Shown: in pieces, positions 24,360 to 33,624 of the stretch
How positions within the stretch are numbered: position 1 is the first letter of the stretch
How the letters are laid out: each line of letters begins with the position of its first letter
Source of the DNA: JAFGTP01 sp964498725
GTDB lineage: Bacteria; Fidelibacterota; UBA2242; JAFGTP01
DNA: 64,000 bases
NCBI GenBank assembly: GCA_964498725.1
Contig: CAZCHS010000004.1
Location: 26,928 to 90,927 of the forward strand
Direction of reading: 5' to 3'
Notes under the pieces: generated by a model
The model's database searches: none
What the model was told of the DNA's origin: nothing
The model's input: only the letters and a program-made list of their open reading frames with translations
Program-made: the position numbers and the translations under genes

Positions 24360-27300
24360 TTAATTGTTAATATTCAGTTTTTTCATTCGGCTAAACAAGG
24401 TTTTTGGATTAATTTTAAGAATTTCTGCCGCACCATTTTCTCCGCTAACCTTTCCCTTGGTATATTCTAATATTTTTTCAATGTGACGCCTCTGAAGTTC
24501 CTCAAGAGTCAAGAGTGAATCCCCTGTATCGGATCGCCGCTCTTTTTTCAGGGATTCGAACCACTCCCCCAGTTCCAGAATATCCGCACTACTGACAATA
24601 ATAGCGCGCTGAATAATATTTTCCAGTTCCCGAATATTCCCCGGCCAACGATATTTCATCAGTTTATTGATTGTACTTTGTGGAATTTTTGAGATCGTTT
24701 TATTGAACTTTTCACAATACTTATTTACAAAATGTTTTACCAGTAAGGGGATATCTTCCATCCTTTCCCTGAGAGGCGGTAGATTGATCGGAAAAACATT
24801 GAGCCGATAAAATAAATCTTCACGAAACTGTCCGGTTTTCACTTCTTCTTCCAGGTTTCTGTTGGTCGCTGCGATAATCCGCGTGTTGGTTTGCAGGGTG
24901 ATGGAATTGCCCAGCCGCTCAAACTCACCATTTTGCAGCACCCGCAATAATTTTTGTTGAACTTTGATGGGCAGTTCACCGATTTCGTCAAGAAATATAG
25001 TGCCGCCATTAGCCAGTTCAAACCGGCCGATCTTCCGCTTGTTAGCACCGGTAAACGCGCCTTTCTCATGTCCGAACAATTCCGATTCAATCAGATTGGG
25101 TGGCAGGGAAGCACAATCTACTTTTATAAAGCATTCTTTCCGTCTGGAACTACTTTTATGGATCGCATGGGCAAGCAAATCCTTTCCGGTTCCGGATTCT
25201 CCTAAAATGAGTATAGTTGGATCAGCCCCGGAAGCAATTTCAATCTGCTGTAAAATATTTTGCATTTTATTGCTATTCGTGACAATTTCTTTATAATGAA
25301 TATGATTATTTATTTCTATTTCATGTTTCAAAAAGGTATTTTCATTTTCTAATTTTATTTTCAGATTTTCCACTTCCAAAAGCGCATGATTTAAACGCTC
25401 ATTGATCTCATTTTTTTCCTTGATTTGTTTTTGTAATACCAGTTTGCTCTTTCGAACTTTTCGTGTTCTGTATTGAATAATCAAATATATTGCGCCTGTC
25501 GACACCAGTATCAACAGTATTTTAAACCACAGGGTTTTCCAAAAAGGATATCTGATTTGAAAATTGATCACTTTCTCCTGTTCATTCCAAACATGGTCAA
25601 AATTCGCGGCTTTTAAATGAAAGGTATAGTCCCCGGGTGCTAAATGTGAATAGGTCAGGTATTTGTAATTTTTGCAATAATTCCAATCCTCATCCACCCC
25701 CTCCAGGAAATAAGCCAATTGATTATTTTCCGGAGATACATAATGAAGACCGCGAATATCAAAGGAAACAACATCCTGATCATATGAAAATTCAAGCGGG
25801 CTTTCAACAGACTGATCGACTATTTTATTAAATACATATAATCCTTTCACCTGGGGTATGGCCGGCTTGGGATTTTTTCGAATATTTGAGGGATGAAAAT
25901 AGGTAAAGCCATTCTTGGTTCCCATTAATATATAACCATTCCGCATCAGGAAACTGGCGCGCGGCAGAAACTGGCAATTTTGCAATCCGTCCTTGTTAAA
26001 ATAATTATTGATCTGGCCATCATTGACAGACAACCGGGCAATGCCGTCGGGAGTGGATATCCACAGTTGACCTTTTCGGGTCGGAACAATAGCCAATATA
26101 CAATTGTTTATCATGCCATTGGTTTCCAGATAATGACTAAAACGGCCACTACTGTCCAGTTTATTCAACCCGCCATTTTCCGTGCCCACCCATATATGGC
26201 CATCAAAATCCTGCGTGACAAAATTAATTTTATCGTCACTGATTGAATATCTGTCATCGAAATCATTGCGGTAAGAGACAAATTCCGGTTCCATAGAATT
26301 GATCTCTGTACCCGGCAATAGGGAGAGCCCGTATTCCGCTGTACCGATCAAAAGATCATTTTCTGTGGTAAAATGCAGCGACGTGATATGTTCGCCACTG
26401 ATTGCCGACATGAAATTTTCATCGGGAAAGTAATGTAAAAAATTATCATATTGTGAACGATAGCGATTTAACCCCTTTTGTGTGCCTACCCAAATATCCC
26501 CTTTATTCAAGGGATCACCTACAATTGACGTGATAAAATTGGAACTGATACTTGAGAGTTCACGGGCAGAATATTGATAGTGTTTTACTCCCTGTTGCGG
26601 AGTTATCTTGTACAGTCCGTTGTTCGTGCCGCACCACAAATTATTTTCGCCGTCACGATACATGGCTGTGATCACCTGATAATTAAGTTCTTCTGTACCG
26701 GGCAGGCGGTAACTACTGTTATCAGAAAAATCATAGACGAATATTCCATGATGGGTGCCGATCAGAATAGAATTTGAATTATGCCCGGCAAAGGAGAAAA
26801 TAACATTGCTCATCAATCCTTTGTCAATTGTATGATGGGAAAAATTCCGGGCCGGGTAATATTTATAAAGCCCCTTCCCCTTCAGGCTGATCCACAAAAC
26901 ACCGCTGCGATCATAATAGAGTGCATGAATACCAGTGGAATTGTGGGTTTCAATATTGATTTCATAAGTATGAATTTTAATATTTTCTAAATTTTCCACC
27001 GGACTGATTTTGTATATTTTGTAGCCACTGCCTAACCACAGATTACCAAATTCATCCCTGACCATGGCATTTTTTTGGATATTGAATATTTTCTCTGAAA
27101 AATTTTCCTGATCTATTTTAATCAATTCTGTTTTTGCTTCATCGTACAAATAAAATCCGGCCTTTGTTGAGATTAAAAATAAGTTCTCTTTAACCGGAAA
27201 AATAAAATTCACATCAATGGTTTCCAGAAAATGCTCAAGTACCAGTATTTTTTCGTTTACAGGAGAAAAATTAAGTTTATAAAATCCGTTATCACCGGTT

Positions 27301-27830
27301 GCTGCCAGCAGGGTATTATCGTCAATGATCTCTATATCGGTGATATGCTGTGAAATTCCGGCAGGAATAATAGCGGTACTGTCAGCATTTAAATTCCAGT
27401 AAAATAATCCATCGTCTGTCCCAAACCATATCTGGTAGTTGTCATGGTCAATCGCGGAAATATTTGCGCTGCCGGTGACGGCTTCCATGAAAAATGAAAA
27501 TTTTCCGGAGCGAAGGTCAAGAGAGTTTAGGCCTCCAAACTTTGTTCCAACCAGAAGTACTGAACTATCGGTCTCACAGATATCGGTTATATGATCATCG
27601 GAAATACTGTTTTCATTATAGGGGTCAATTTTGTAACTATCATAATCCTGGCCGTCGTACTTGTACAGTCCGTCCGTGGTACCAAACCAGATATAACCTT
27701 GATTATCCTGGTGTATGACATTAATTGATTTATGAAAATCCAATGATATTAAGCTAAGTTTATCTTCCTGTCCCAGGAGACAGGTTGACAGAAGCAGACT
27801 AATGATAAAAAAATTTATTTTATTTCTCAT
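24360..27830 (-). CDS. membrane-spanning beta-propeller sensor fused to a sigma-54 AAA+ activator
   Basis: A 1156-residue one-piece regulator. After a signal sequence (FFIISLLLSTCLLGQ) come repeated propeller blades of the two-component-regulator (Reg_prop) type, with recurring IWFGTTDGLYKY-like units over residues about 25-640. A Y_Y_Y domain (about 660-755; ends SHLAPGDYTFHLKAANFDHVWNE) and one transmembrane span (about 764-786) follow, then a coiled coil. The cytoplasmic part is an NtrC-type AAA+ domain: Walker A GESGTGKD (about 876), ESELFGHEKGAFTGA with the sigma-54 loop GAFTGA, Walker B GGTIFLDEIGE, WPGNIRELEN, and a C-terminal Fis-type helix-turn-helix (NGAAEILKINPKTLFSRMKKL). There is no histidine kinase or receiver. 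It should convert a periplasmic ligand directly into sigma-54 open-complex formation. The ATG at 27830 is preferred; a TTG at 27842 is possible. Confidence 0.9.
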   Translation of the reverse strand: MRNKINFFIISLLLSTCLLGQEDKLSLISLDFHKSINVIHQDNQGYIWFGTTDGLYKYDGQDYDSYKIDPYNENSISDDHITDICETDSSVLLVGTKFGGLNSLDLRSGKFSFFMEAVTGSANISAIDHDNYQIWFGTDDGLFYWNLNADSTAIIPAGISQHITDIEIIDDNTLLAATGDNGFYKLNFSPVNEKILVLEHFLETIDVNFIFPVKENLFLISTKAGFYLYDEAKTELIKIDQENFSEKIFNIQKNAMVRDEFGNLWLGSGYKIYKISPVENLENIKIHTYEINIETHNSTGIHALYYDRSGVLWISLKGKGLYKYYPARNFSHHTIDKGLMSNVIFSFAGHNSNSILIGTHHGIFVYDFSDNSSYRLPGTEELNYQVITAMYRDGENNLWCGTNNGLYKITPQQGVKHYQYSARELSSISSNFITSIVGDPLNKGDIWVGTQKGLNRYRSQYDNFLHYFPDENFMSAISGEHITSLHFTTENDLLIGTAEYGLSLLPGTEINSMEPEFVSYRNDFDDRYSISDDKINFVTQDFDGHIWVGTENGGLNKLDSSGRFSHYLETNGMINNCILAIVPTRKGQLWISTPDGIARLSVNDGQINNYFNKDGLQNCQFLPRASFLMRNGYILMGTKNGFTYFHPSNIRKNPKPAIPQVKGLYVFNKIVDQSVESPLEFSYDQDVVSFDIRGLHYVSPENNQLAYFLEGVDEDWNYCKNYKYLTYSHLAPGDYTFHLKAANFDHVWNEQEKVINFQIRYPFWKTLWFKILLILVSTGAIYLIIQYRTRKVRKSKLVLQKQIKEKNEINERLNHALLEVENLKIKLENENTFLKHEIEINNHIHYKEIVTNSNKMQNILQQIEIASGADPTILILGESGTGKDLLAHAIHKSSSRRKECFIKVDCASLPPNLIESELFGHEKGAFTGANKRKIGRFELANGGTIFLDEIGELPIKVQQKLLRVLQNGEFERLGNSITLQTNTRIIAATNRNLEEEVKTGQFREDLFYRLNVFPINLPPLRERMEDIPLLVKHFVNKYCEKFNKTISKIPQSTINKLMKYRWPGNIRELENIIQRAIIVSSADILELGEWFESLKKERRSDTGDSLLTLEELQRRHIEKILEYTKGKVSGENGAAEILKINPKTLFSRMKKLNINN

Positions 27831-27945
27831 CCCTTTTACCAAATTATATTTTCGTTATCTAAGACCGGCGATTTTTAAAAATAGTTGTCGTAAAAATTAA
27901 ATTTATTCAGCAAACCGGTATAATAAAATATTTAATAATTTTACT

Positions 27946-28009
27946 GATATTCAGGTAAAAGTAATGAAGCGGAACATGCAGGAATATAGTCGGAAAAGTC
28001 AGGAATATA
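27946..28009. repeat. paired CAGGAATATA sites upstream of the sensor-activator gene
   Basis: CAGGAATATA occurs at 27979-27988 and again at 28000-28009, exactly 21 bases (two helical turns) apart, with an inverted relative GATATTCAGG at 27946-27955. They lie 116-180 bases upstream of the sensor-activator start in the gene-free 27831-28152 interval. Helical phasing suggests a protein-binding array, perhaps for autoregulation. Nothing else is evident in this interval. Confidence 0.35.
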
Positions 28010-28152
28010 ATTCTTCATAGTCTACAGATTAGAATAATGGAGAACAAAAAATTTATAGAAGTAATAAACTAACTTTTTTTCTTATTATGAAACATTAATA
28101 TTTTGTAATCGTATGAAAGTTGTTAATTAAAATTAAAAAAGGAGAAATTTTC

Positions 28153-28680
28153 ATGTTAAAACATTTAGGCAGTGAACGGAGAATTGAATTGGTTTTAGTG
28201 GTGGCGCTTTTTTTTCTGTTACCACAAATTGCTTTAAGCCAGCAACCAAACCAAATGCCTAATCAAATGCAAGGGCAAGAGCAAGCTAAGTCCATTGAAG
28301 TATCTGACGAAGAAGTCACAACATTTGTTAAAGCCCAAAATAAACTTCTGGATGTTCAGGAAAAATCCACTGAAAAGATGATGACCACTATTGAAGATGA
28401 AGGTCTTGATGTGGAGGTATATAACAAAATCGCACGGCAGGCCCAAAGGGCTAATTCTGCAGAAGATATTAATGCCACTGAAACAGAGTTACAAAAATTC
28501 CAAAATGCCTCAACTAAAGTTTCGAAAATTCAGCAATCAATGCAGCAAGATCAGGAAGAAGTACTGAAAAAAATGGATATGTCACCAAAACGCTACCAGG
28601 AAATTGAGATGGCGGCAATGCAAGATATGAAATTACAGGAAAGAATTATTAATAAAATGGATAAAGATAAAGAAAAATAA
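28153..28680 (+). CDS. DUF4168-like secreted protein
   Basis: A 175-residue exported protein: signal peptide (LVLVVALFFLLPQIALSQ), a Gln/Asn/Met-rich linker, then an all-helical domain resembling DUF4168 (VSDEEVTTFVKAQNKLLDVQEKSTEKMMTTIEDEGLDVEVYNKIARQAQ). The domain is found in periplasmic proteins of Proteobacteria and cyanobacteria with no assigned function. The ATG at 28153 has GGAG 8 bases upstream; an in-frame TTG at 28120 overlaps the ribosome site. It is divergent from the sensor-activator, from which the 27831-28152 region could control both. A strong terminator follows. Confidence 0.8.
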   Translation: MLKHLGSERRIELVLVVALFFLLPQIALSQQPNQMPNQMQGQEQAKSIEVSDEEVTTFVKAQNKLLDVQEKSTEKMMTTIEDEGLDVEVYNKIARQAQRANSAEDINATETELQKFQNASTKVSKIQQSMQQDQEEVLKKMDMSPKRYQEIEMAAMQDMKLQERIINKMDKDKEK

Positions 28681-28776
28681 TCCTAATCATTCATTGAATA
28701 TCCGGGCTTTTTACGGATAGAATAACATTCAGGTTAAACCTTGTTATTCCGGTCTTAGCCAGGTAAATGTTTATTC

Positions 28777-28814
28777 AACAACGGTTCCGTAAATTCGGAA
28801 CCGTTGTTATTTTT
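28777..28814 (+). terminator. Rho-independent terminator after the DUF4168-like gene
   Basis: AACAACGGTTCCG and CGGAACCGTTGTT form a perfect 13-base-pair stem with a 6-base loop, then ATTTTTAG. It lies 96 bases past the stop. Confidence 0.88.
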
Positions 28815-28917
28815 AGTATTAAAAAAATTCTATGATATGAAAAATGTATATCTGTTTGAAGCAGCCTTAATATTAAATGCAGGGGCTAACTCATGAATTC
28901 GCCCATCAACCAATGCC

Positions 28918-29445
28918 TTAGAAAATAAACAATCCAATCAGACCACAAGATAAAATCACAAAAATCGGATGTAATTTACCTTCAAATATTATCAGCACGG
29001 CCAGAGCGGCAACTGCCAGAAACAAATCTATCCGGTTTTCCAGGACTTCGGAACCGTAAGACCAGGTGGCATAAAAAATTAAGCTCAACACTCCCACTTG
29101 CAAACCTTCCCGAAACTTGATTATGTGTTCATTGGAACCGACCTTCTCAACAAGGGGAGCAATGATTATGAGAATCGTAATTGATGGAAGAACGACAGCA
29201 ATTGTAGCTATTATAGCACCCAAAATACCGTTTATGCGTAATCCCACAAAAGTTGCGGCATTGACTGCAATTGGTCCCGGGGTCATTTGTGCAATTGCCA
29301 GAAGCGAGGCCATTTCTTTAAAAACCAGCCAGTTTTGCTGAGTCACTATTTCATGCTGGATAAGAGGAATCGTCACCAATCCGCCGCCATAAGCGCCAAT
29401 GCCAATTAATGTAAAACTTTTAAATATCTGTATTAATGTTCGCAA
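28918..29445 (-). CDS. chromate transporter, second half-protein (ChrA family)
   Basis: A 175-residue membrane protein with the CHR domain: SFTLIGIGAYGGGLVTIPLIQHEIV, then LLAIAQMTPGPIAVNAATFVGLRINGILGAIIATIAVVLPS. This is the short single-domain type that works as a pair with its neighbour to export chromate or related oxyanions from the cytoplasm. Translation starts at TTG (29443-29445), with GGAG 5 bases upstream. It lies 31 bases downstream of the other half. Chromate is the family substrate; a natural substrate such as sulfate is possible. Confidence 0.88.
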   Translation of the reverse strand: MRTLIQIFKSFTLIGIGAYGGGLVTIPLIQHEIVTQQNWLVFKEMASLLAIAQMTPGPIAVNAATFVGLRINGILGAIIATIAVVLPSITILIIIAPLVEKVGSNEHIIKFREGLQVGVLSLIFYATWSYGSEVLENRIDLFLAVAALAVLIIFEGKLHPIFVILSCGLIGLFIF

Positions 29446-29476
29446 TCTGTCTCCGTGGATTATTCAAAATATATAT

Positions 29477-30058
29477 TTATTCGGGGTGTTTACATAAAAA
29501 ATATCCCAGCACCCCACTGCCAATTATGCTCCAAATAGGATGAAACTTCAACCCCAGAACAATTACAACTCCAACGATAAAGACAATTATATTTTGCCAA
29601 TATCGCAAATGTTTTCTGCCAAAAACATATACGGTAAATGCCAGCTGGGCTGAAACTGCTACAGCGCAGCCGTGTAAAAAAGCTGCAACTCTAGGATAAT
29701 TAAAGTAGGGCAAAGCAACAAAATATATCAATAAAATTATAAAAAAAGAGGGAAGCACAGTTCCCAGCATCGCCATCATTGCACCGGATTTTCCGCGTAA
29801 GCGTCTTCCCTGCAAATAAGCAAAATTCATGGCTATGGCTCCGGGAACAAGAGTCGCCGTTGACATTTCCTTAATAAATTCCCTGTCACTGATCCATTTT
29901 CGCTTAAGTACCAATTCATGCCGCATAACAGTTGCCATGGCTAGGCCACCACCTAAAGTAAACATACCGATTCTAAAATAAGTTAAAAAAATTAAACCGA
30001 ATGGCACTGAATTTTTTCTATTATGTTTTTCTCCCTCACTATTGCTGTCATTTAACAT
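29477..30058 (-). CDS. chromate transporter, first half-protein (ChrA family)
   Basis: A 193-residue membrane protein, the partner of the 28918-29445 gene. The CHR signature is LTYFRIGMFTLGGGLAMATVMRHELV, then EMSTATLVPGAIAMNFAYLQGRRLRGKSGAMMAMLGTVLPSFFIILLI. The N-terminal ~20 residues are polar and probably cytoplasmic. In many bacteria the two CHR domains are fused in one ChrA of about 390 residues; here they are separate, tandem genes, presumably forming a heterodimer with opposite topologies. Confidence 0.88.
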   Translation of the reverse strand: MLNDSNSEGEKHNRKNSVPFGLIFLTYFRIGMFTLGGGLAMATVMRHELVLKRKWISDREFIKEMSTATLVPGAIAMNFAYLQGRRLRGKSGAMMAMLGTVLPSFFIILLIYFVALPYFNYPRVAAFLHGCAVAVSAQLAFTVYVFGRKHLRYWQNIIVFIVGVVIVLGLKFHPIWSIIGSGVLGYFLCKHPE

Positions 30059-30187
30059 TGGATCGCTATTTTTTCCCTTTCCAAACTTTATATTTGATAA
30101 TTAAAAACATGCAAAATTACTCAAAATAATTATAAAATGAAACCATAATAAGAAATTGTCTTTTTTCTATCCAACAATTATTCATCC

Positions 30188-30295
30188 ATTCAGGTTAATC
30201 CCGATAGTTTCCACTGGAACATCCGGCCTCTGGCGGAAGGAAACGTATCGGCGCGGAGCGGGCATTATTCATATTTTTATGAATAATGCAGGTTA
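30188..30295. repeat. palindromic repeat family 2, copy C
   Basis: It runs ATTCAGGTTAATCCCGATAG, TTTCCACTGGAACATCC, a variable centre, GGAAACGTATCGG, CGCGGAGCGGG, then the perfect hairpin CATTATTCATA-TTTT-TATGAATAATG and CAGGTTA. CCGATAGTTTCC (30201-30212) pairs with GGAAACGTATCGG (30239-30251). The end overlaps the stop codon of the marC gene, which reads TAACCTGCATTATTC on the minus strand, as in copy B. Confidence 0.78.
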
Positions 30296-30901
30296 TAGAC
30301 CCCACCAGTCTTTGATTCCGTTCATCAACATCTGTATTGCTACAGTGCCGAGGTAAAGAGAAGTCACTTTACCCATGACACTGACATACCGGTCAATGAC
30401 ACGGGCGTTTTTAGGCAGGACAATATCATGGATGATCTTCAGTAGAATAAGCACACCAATGGTAAATGTGACAGCAATAATGATCGCCAGAGAGGCCTTT
30501 AAAACACCCAGGTTTTTACCCGCTAACACGCTGACATTCAATGAGCCGGGGCCAATCAAAATCGGCATGGCAATAGCGCCTACTTTATCCTGGGAATCAC
30601 CTCTGAGGCTGGAAATAGCGGCATTTCCATTGAACATAAAATTGATACTGATCAGTAAAAATACAATCCCTCCGAAAATCTGAAAGGATTCAAACTTGGC
30701 ATGGATAAAACTCTGAAAAATTATTTCACCGGTAATGGCAAAAGCAATGAACACTATACTACTGATCATACCGGCCATTCCGAGGATACCGGCAAACTCC
30801 TTCAGGGTAATGGTTTTAATGATTTCCACCAGGTAAATCACCAGTAAAAATGGATTTAAAAGCATTATCATTAAAATAATCATTTGAAAAAAACTATCCA
30901 T
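30293..30901 (-). CDS. MarC-family integral membrane protein
   Basis: A 202-residue protein with six predicted spans and the MarC/NAAT signature: LLNPFLLVIYLVEIIKTITLKE, then IFGGIVFLLISINFMF and VGAIAMPILIGPGSLNVSVLAG. The family was named for multiple antibiotic resistance, but that role was not upheld and its substrate is unsettled. It is the last gene of the minus-strand operon, 12 bases after the secreted protease gene. Its stop codon lies within the border of repeat copy C. Confidence 0.85.
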   Translation of the reverse strand: MDSFFQMIILMIMLLNPFLLVIYLVEIIKTITLKEFAGILGMAGMISSIVFIAFAITGEIIFQSFIHAKFESFQIFGGIVFLLISINFMFNGNAAISSLRGDSQDKVGAIAMPILIGPGSLNVSVLAGKNLGVLKASLAIIIAVTFTIGVLILLKIIHDIVLPKNARVIDRYVSVMGKVTSLYLGTVAIQMLMNGIKDWWGL

Positions 30902-30913
30902 TATTACCTTTGT

Positions 30914-33622
30914 TTATTTTATTAATAACATCTTTTGAACTTTATACTTATCCGACTGCCGTAAATATATGAAATATATTCCGCTACTTGCAAATTCACC
31001 CCTATCGGTCAATCCGTCCCAGTGAAATATGTGCAATCCTTTTGTGTAATTATCAAATTGAAATTCACGAACAGTCTGACCTCTGAGATTAATAATTTTC
31101 AGACTTGCTCTCTGATTGTTTTTCAGCCGGACCATCAATTTTGTATAATTGCCGGATTTTACGAGAAATGGATTGGGAGCGGCTGAATATATTTTCAAAT
31201 TTTCATCAGCTGAAGTTGTTAATTCTCCGGGATATTTAAAATCCAGGATTTCTTCATAATTACCATTATCAAAAGACGCTGTGAATCTATTGGTATTGAC
31301 CATTGTGGAATCTATCATCAAATCAACCTTAACGGTATCCTCATCCTGTACTATACCACTAATGGGTGTTATGGCTAAAAATGACGGTTGATTTTTAAAC
31401 TCAAAATGCCCGCTGCCCTTACCGATATTAAAAACCCTGGCGGTGATATGATTTTTTCTAAAATTATCCGATCCTAAAATAAAGGCTGTTTGCGGCCGGT
31501 CAGGATTCCTTTTTATCAATGCCGTAAAAATCGAATCCTCATTAGCATTGGAAGTAAAATGAATATTGTCTTTGTACAAACCGGGAAGCAGTGCCGCGGT
31601 ATCAGGACGAACTTCAATTTCCATCTTGCCGGCACTCAAAACACCCTCTGTAGGGGACAAATTCAAATAGTCAGGACCACTCGATACTTTCCACTTTAAG
31701 GCTTCAGTGCCAATATTTTCAACAACAATATTACGGATTGAATCTGACTGAAATAAAAACAAACTGTCGGGCATTACAACCAATCCCGGCGGCGCAAAAA
31801 TCTCCTGGGTAACCACAGCACGAATCAGCCAGTTGCCTTCCAGTTTTCCTTCGCTTTCAGAGAGTTGAAAACTATTCAAATTATAAAAAGCGCTTCCGCT
31901 GGATAGATAGGAATATCTAAATCCCTGATCGGTTTCCGAATAGCCGATGCTGTAATTATCATCGGTTGCCGAACCAATGGAAACATAAAATGAATCCTTG
32001 TCAATTTCCAGTGGTTCCGGGAGATTAAACAATGTCCACTCCTGGTAATTGGGCGTCACTTCATTGTAAGTTTTCAGCGGCGCCGCTGTCAAACGCTCAT
32101 AAATTTTTACATTTACCGGCGTTGATGTGCCAGCATTAAATTTTACCGCCTTTAAATCGGATTTTTGATCCAGATAAAACTTTTCCGCCGCCACATTATT
32201 CTTGTCCAGGGAAATGTAATAATCCAACTGATCGTCATCATGACTTAATTCTATCTCCTGCGTTCCGCCGACTCCAATGGCGGAATAGGAAAAATCCAAT
32301 TGATTGGAATTATCCAATGTGGCTGTCCAGGCGACAATAAAACTGAGTTTGTCATAGGCTTCACCAAACTCCAGGTCTTCCAGCACAAAATTTCCCGAGC
32401 TGATATCGATTTCCTCAATTTCCGTGATATCCTTCTCTTTTATCATGATCAGTTTAGACAGGGAATGCTGCTCAATATTTATTTCAAAATTGATGTTTTT
32501 GCCGCCATTGAACTGCAAGTATTGGGTGGCTTGCGGTTTGACTGTTGCCTGTATGATTTGTCCGTCAGTAAAATTGGAATGGAAATATTTCGATTGGACG
32601 CTGGGTATAGCCATACCATAATAACTATATCTTCCGTCACCAATCGTTTCATCATTAACTAAATTGGCAATGAACCATTCCTTTAAAATATCCTTAAAAG
32701 TGAGATCATATCCCAGGGCTTGAATACTTTGCTCATAACTAAGCGTACTGTTGCTCTGATTGCGCAGTACATGTTGAATGGCTTCTTCACCAAACCGCTG
32801 GTAAATATAAAAAGTCCACAAGCCAACCTTTGAATAATCCAGCAGGGAACCGTCAAACTCAGCCAACTTACGGTTGGTATCAACCAGATATCTGGAATAA
32901 GAATGCGCATCGTATCCTAATAATTTCGGCGCCAGTTCGGAAAAGCCCTCATTTAACCAGGTACTTTCATTTGGATCATAGTTGTAGTGAATCAAATGCT
33001 GTAATTCATGGGCAACAATTCCAAGCGTGTAGGGATCATCGGTTTTGGCAGGATTTGTATCAATATAAATGATATCACTGTAATTGCCCTTGCTTTTGCT
33101 TTGGTCGAGGGGATCAAAATATCCCGCGACATAGGTATCGGAACTGCCCTGTTCATAACCATCCCTGGCATCAACCAGCAGGACAAATAATTTATCATTG
33201 TTGTCCACATCGGGCACATCCCCAAAGATCGATGTCAGGTTATTGTAAATGCCTTTATTGGGGTCTTTTGATCCGGTGGGTGTTTCATGCAGCATGGAGC
33301 GCACGATAGAAGTAACCGACTGATCGGTAATATTGCCGTTGTCATATTCATCGGTTTCGGCATAGATCACGATCATGCTGTCTTCATAAAGTTTGTAAAA
33401 CTCAACACTTACCAATTCCACCGGTGAAGCATGCAGGTCTTCGCGAAGATAAAAAGTGGTATCTCCCACCGTTGCGCTTTTGGCTAATGGCTGAATAACT
33501 CTGTCAATGTTTAACTGATGGGTTAATTGAAAAGGAGCCGGTCTTGGAACCGGCTCTTTTTTTATCTGACTCAATAAATTTGAGGCTATAATCAGGTATA
33601 AAAATATTTGTAAAAATTTCAT
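30914..33622 (-). CDS. secreted metalloprotease-like protein with C-terminal sorting domain
   Basis: A 902-residue exported protein with a signal peptide (FLQIFLYLIIASNLLSQ). Residues about 100-260 hold a zinc-protease site: IVAHELQHLIHYN with the HExxH helix, then WLNEGFSELAPKLLG, which supplies the third-ligand glutamate. This layout is close to hyicolysin (M30)-type peptidases. The middle has beta-sandwich regions, including an abnormal-spindle-like segment (NIVVENIGTEALKWKVSSGP). The C-terminus is a T9SS type-A/FlgD-like domain (AAPNPFLVKSG, IINLRGQTVREF, GLTDRGEFASSGIYFIYLRQ). It is probably a surface protease. The start lies 2 bases from the gpsA stop, so it belongs to the same operon although functionally distinct. 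Confidence 0.8.
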   Translation of the reverse strand: MKFLQIFLYLIIASNLLSQIKKEPVPRPAPFQLTHQLNIDRVIQPLAKSATVGDTTFYLREDLHASPVELVSVEFYKLYEDSMIVIYAETDEYDNGNITDQSVTSIVRSMLHETPTGSKDPNKGIYNNLTSIFGDVPDVDNNDKLFVLLVDARDGYEQGSSDTYVAGYFDPLDQSKSKGNYSDIIYIDTNPAKTDDPYTLGIVAHELQHLIHYNYDPNESTWLNEGFSELAPKLLGYDAHSYSRYLVDTNRKLAEFDGSLLDYSKVGLWTFYIYQRFGEEAIQHVLRNQSNSTLSYEQSIQALGYDLTFKDILKEWFIANLVNDETIGDGRYSYYGMAIPSVQSKYFHSNFTDGQIIQATVKPQATQYLQFNGGKNINFEINIEQHSLSKLIMIKEKDITEIEEIDISSGNFVLEDLEFGEAYDKLSFIVAWTATLDNSNQLDFSYSAIGVGGTQEIELSHDDDQLDYYISLDKNNVAAEKFYLDQKSDLKAVKFNAGTSTPVNVKIYERLTAAPLKTYNEVTPNYQEWTLFNLPEPLEIDKDSFYVSIGSATDDNYSIGYSETDQGFRYSYLSSGSAFYNLNSFQLSESEGKLEGNWLIRAVVTQEIFAPPGLVVMPDSLFLFQSDSIRNIVVENIGTEALKWKVSSGPDYLNLSPTEGVLSAGKMEIEVRPDTAALLPGLYKDNIHFTSNANEDSIFTALIKRNPDRPQTAFILGSDNFRKNHITARVFNIGKGSGHFEFKNQPSFLAITPISGIVQDEDTVKVDLMIDSTMVNTNRFTASFDNGNYEEILDFKYPGELTTSADENLKIYSAAPNPFLVKSGNYTKLMVRLKNNQRASLKIINLRGQTVREFQFDNYTKGLHIFHWDGLTDRGEFASSGIYFIYLRQSDKYKVQKMLLIK

Positions 33623-33624
33623 TG

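Noticed and set aside
28120..28152. Upstream TTG start for the DUF4168-like gene
   Set aside because: The extension runs through the GGAG ribosome site of the ATG at 28153 and adds only Ile/Lys-rich residues before the signal peptide.
33535..33575. Terminator-like hairpin (GGAGCCGG...CCGGCTC plus T-run) on the plus strand
   Set aside because: It lies inside the coding start of the secreted protease and would act only on antisense transcripts; no plus-strand gene ends there.
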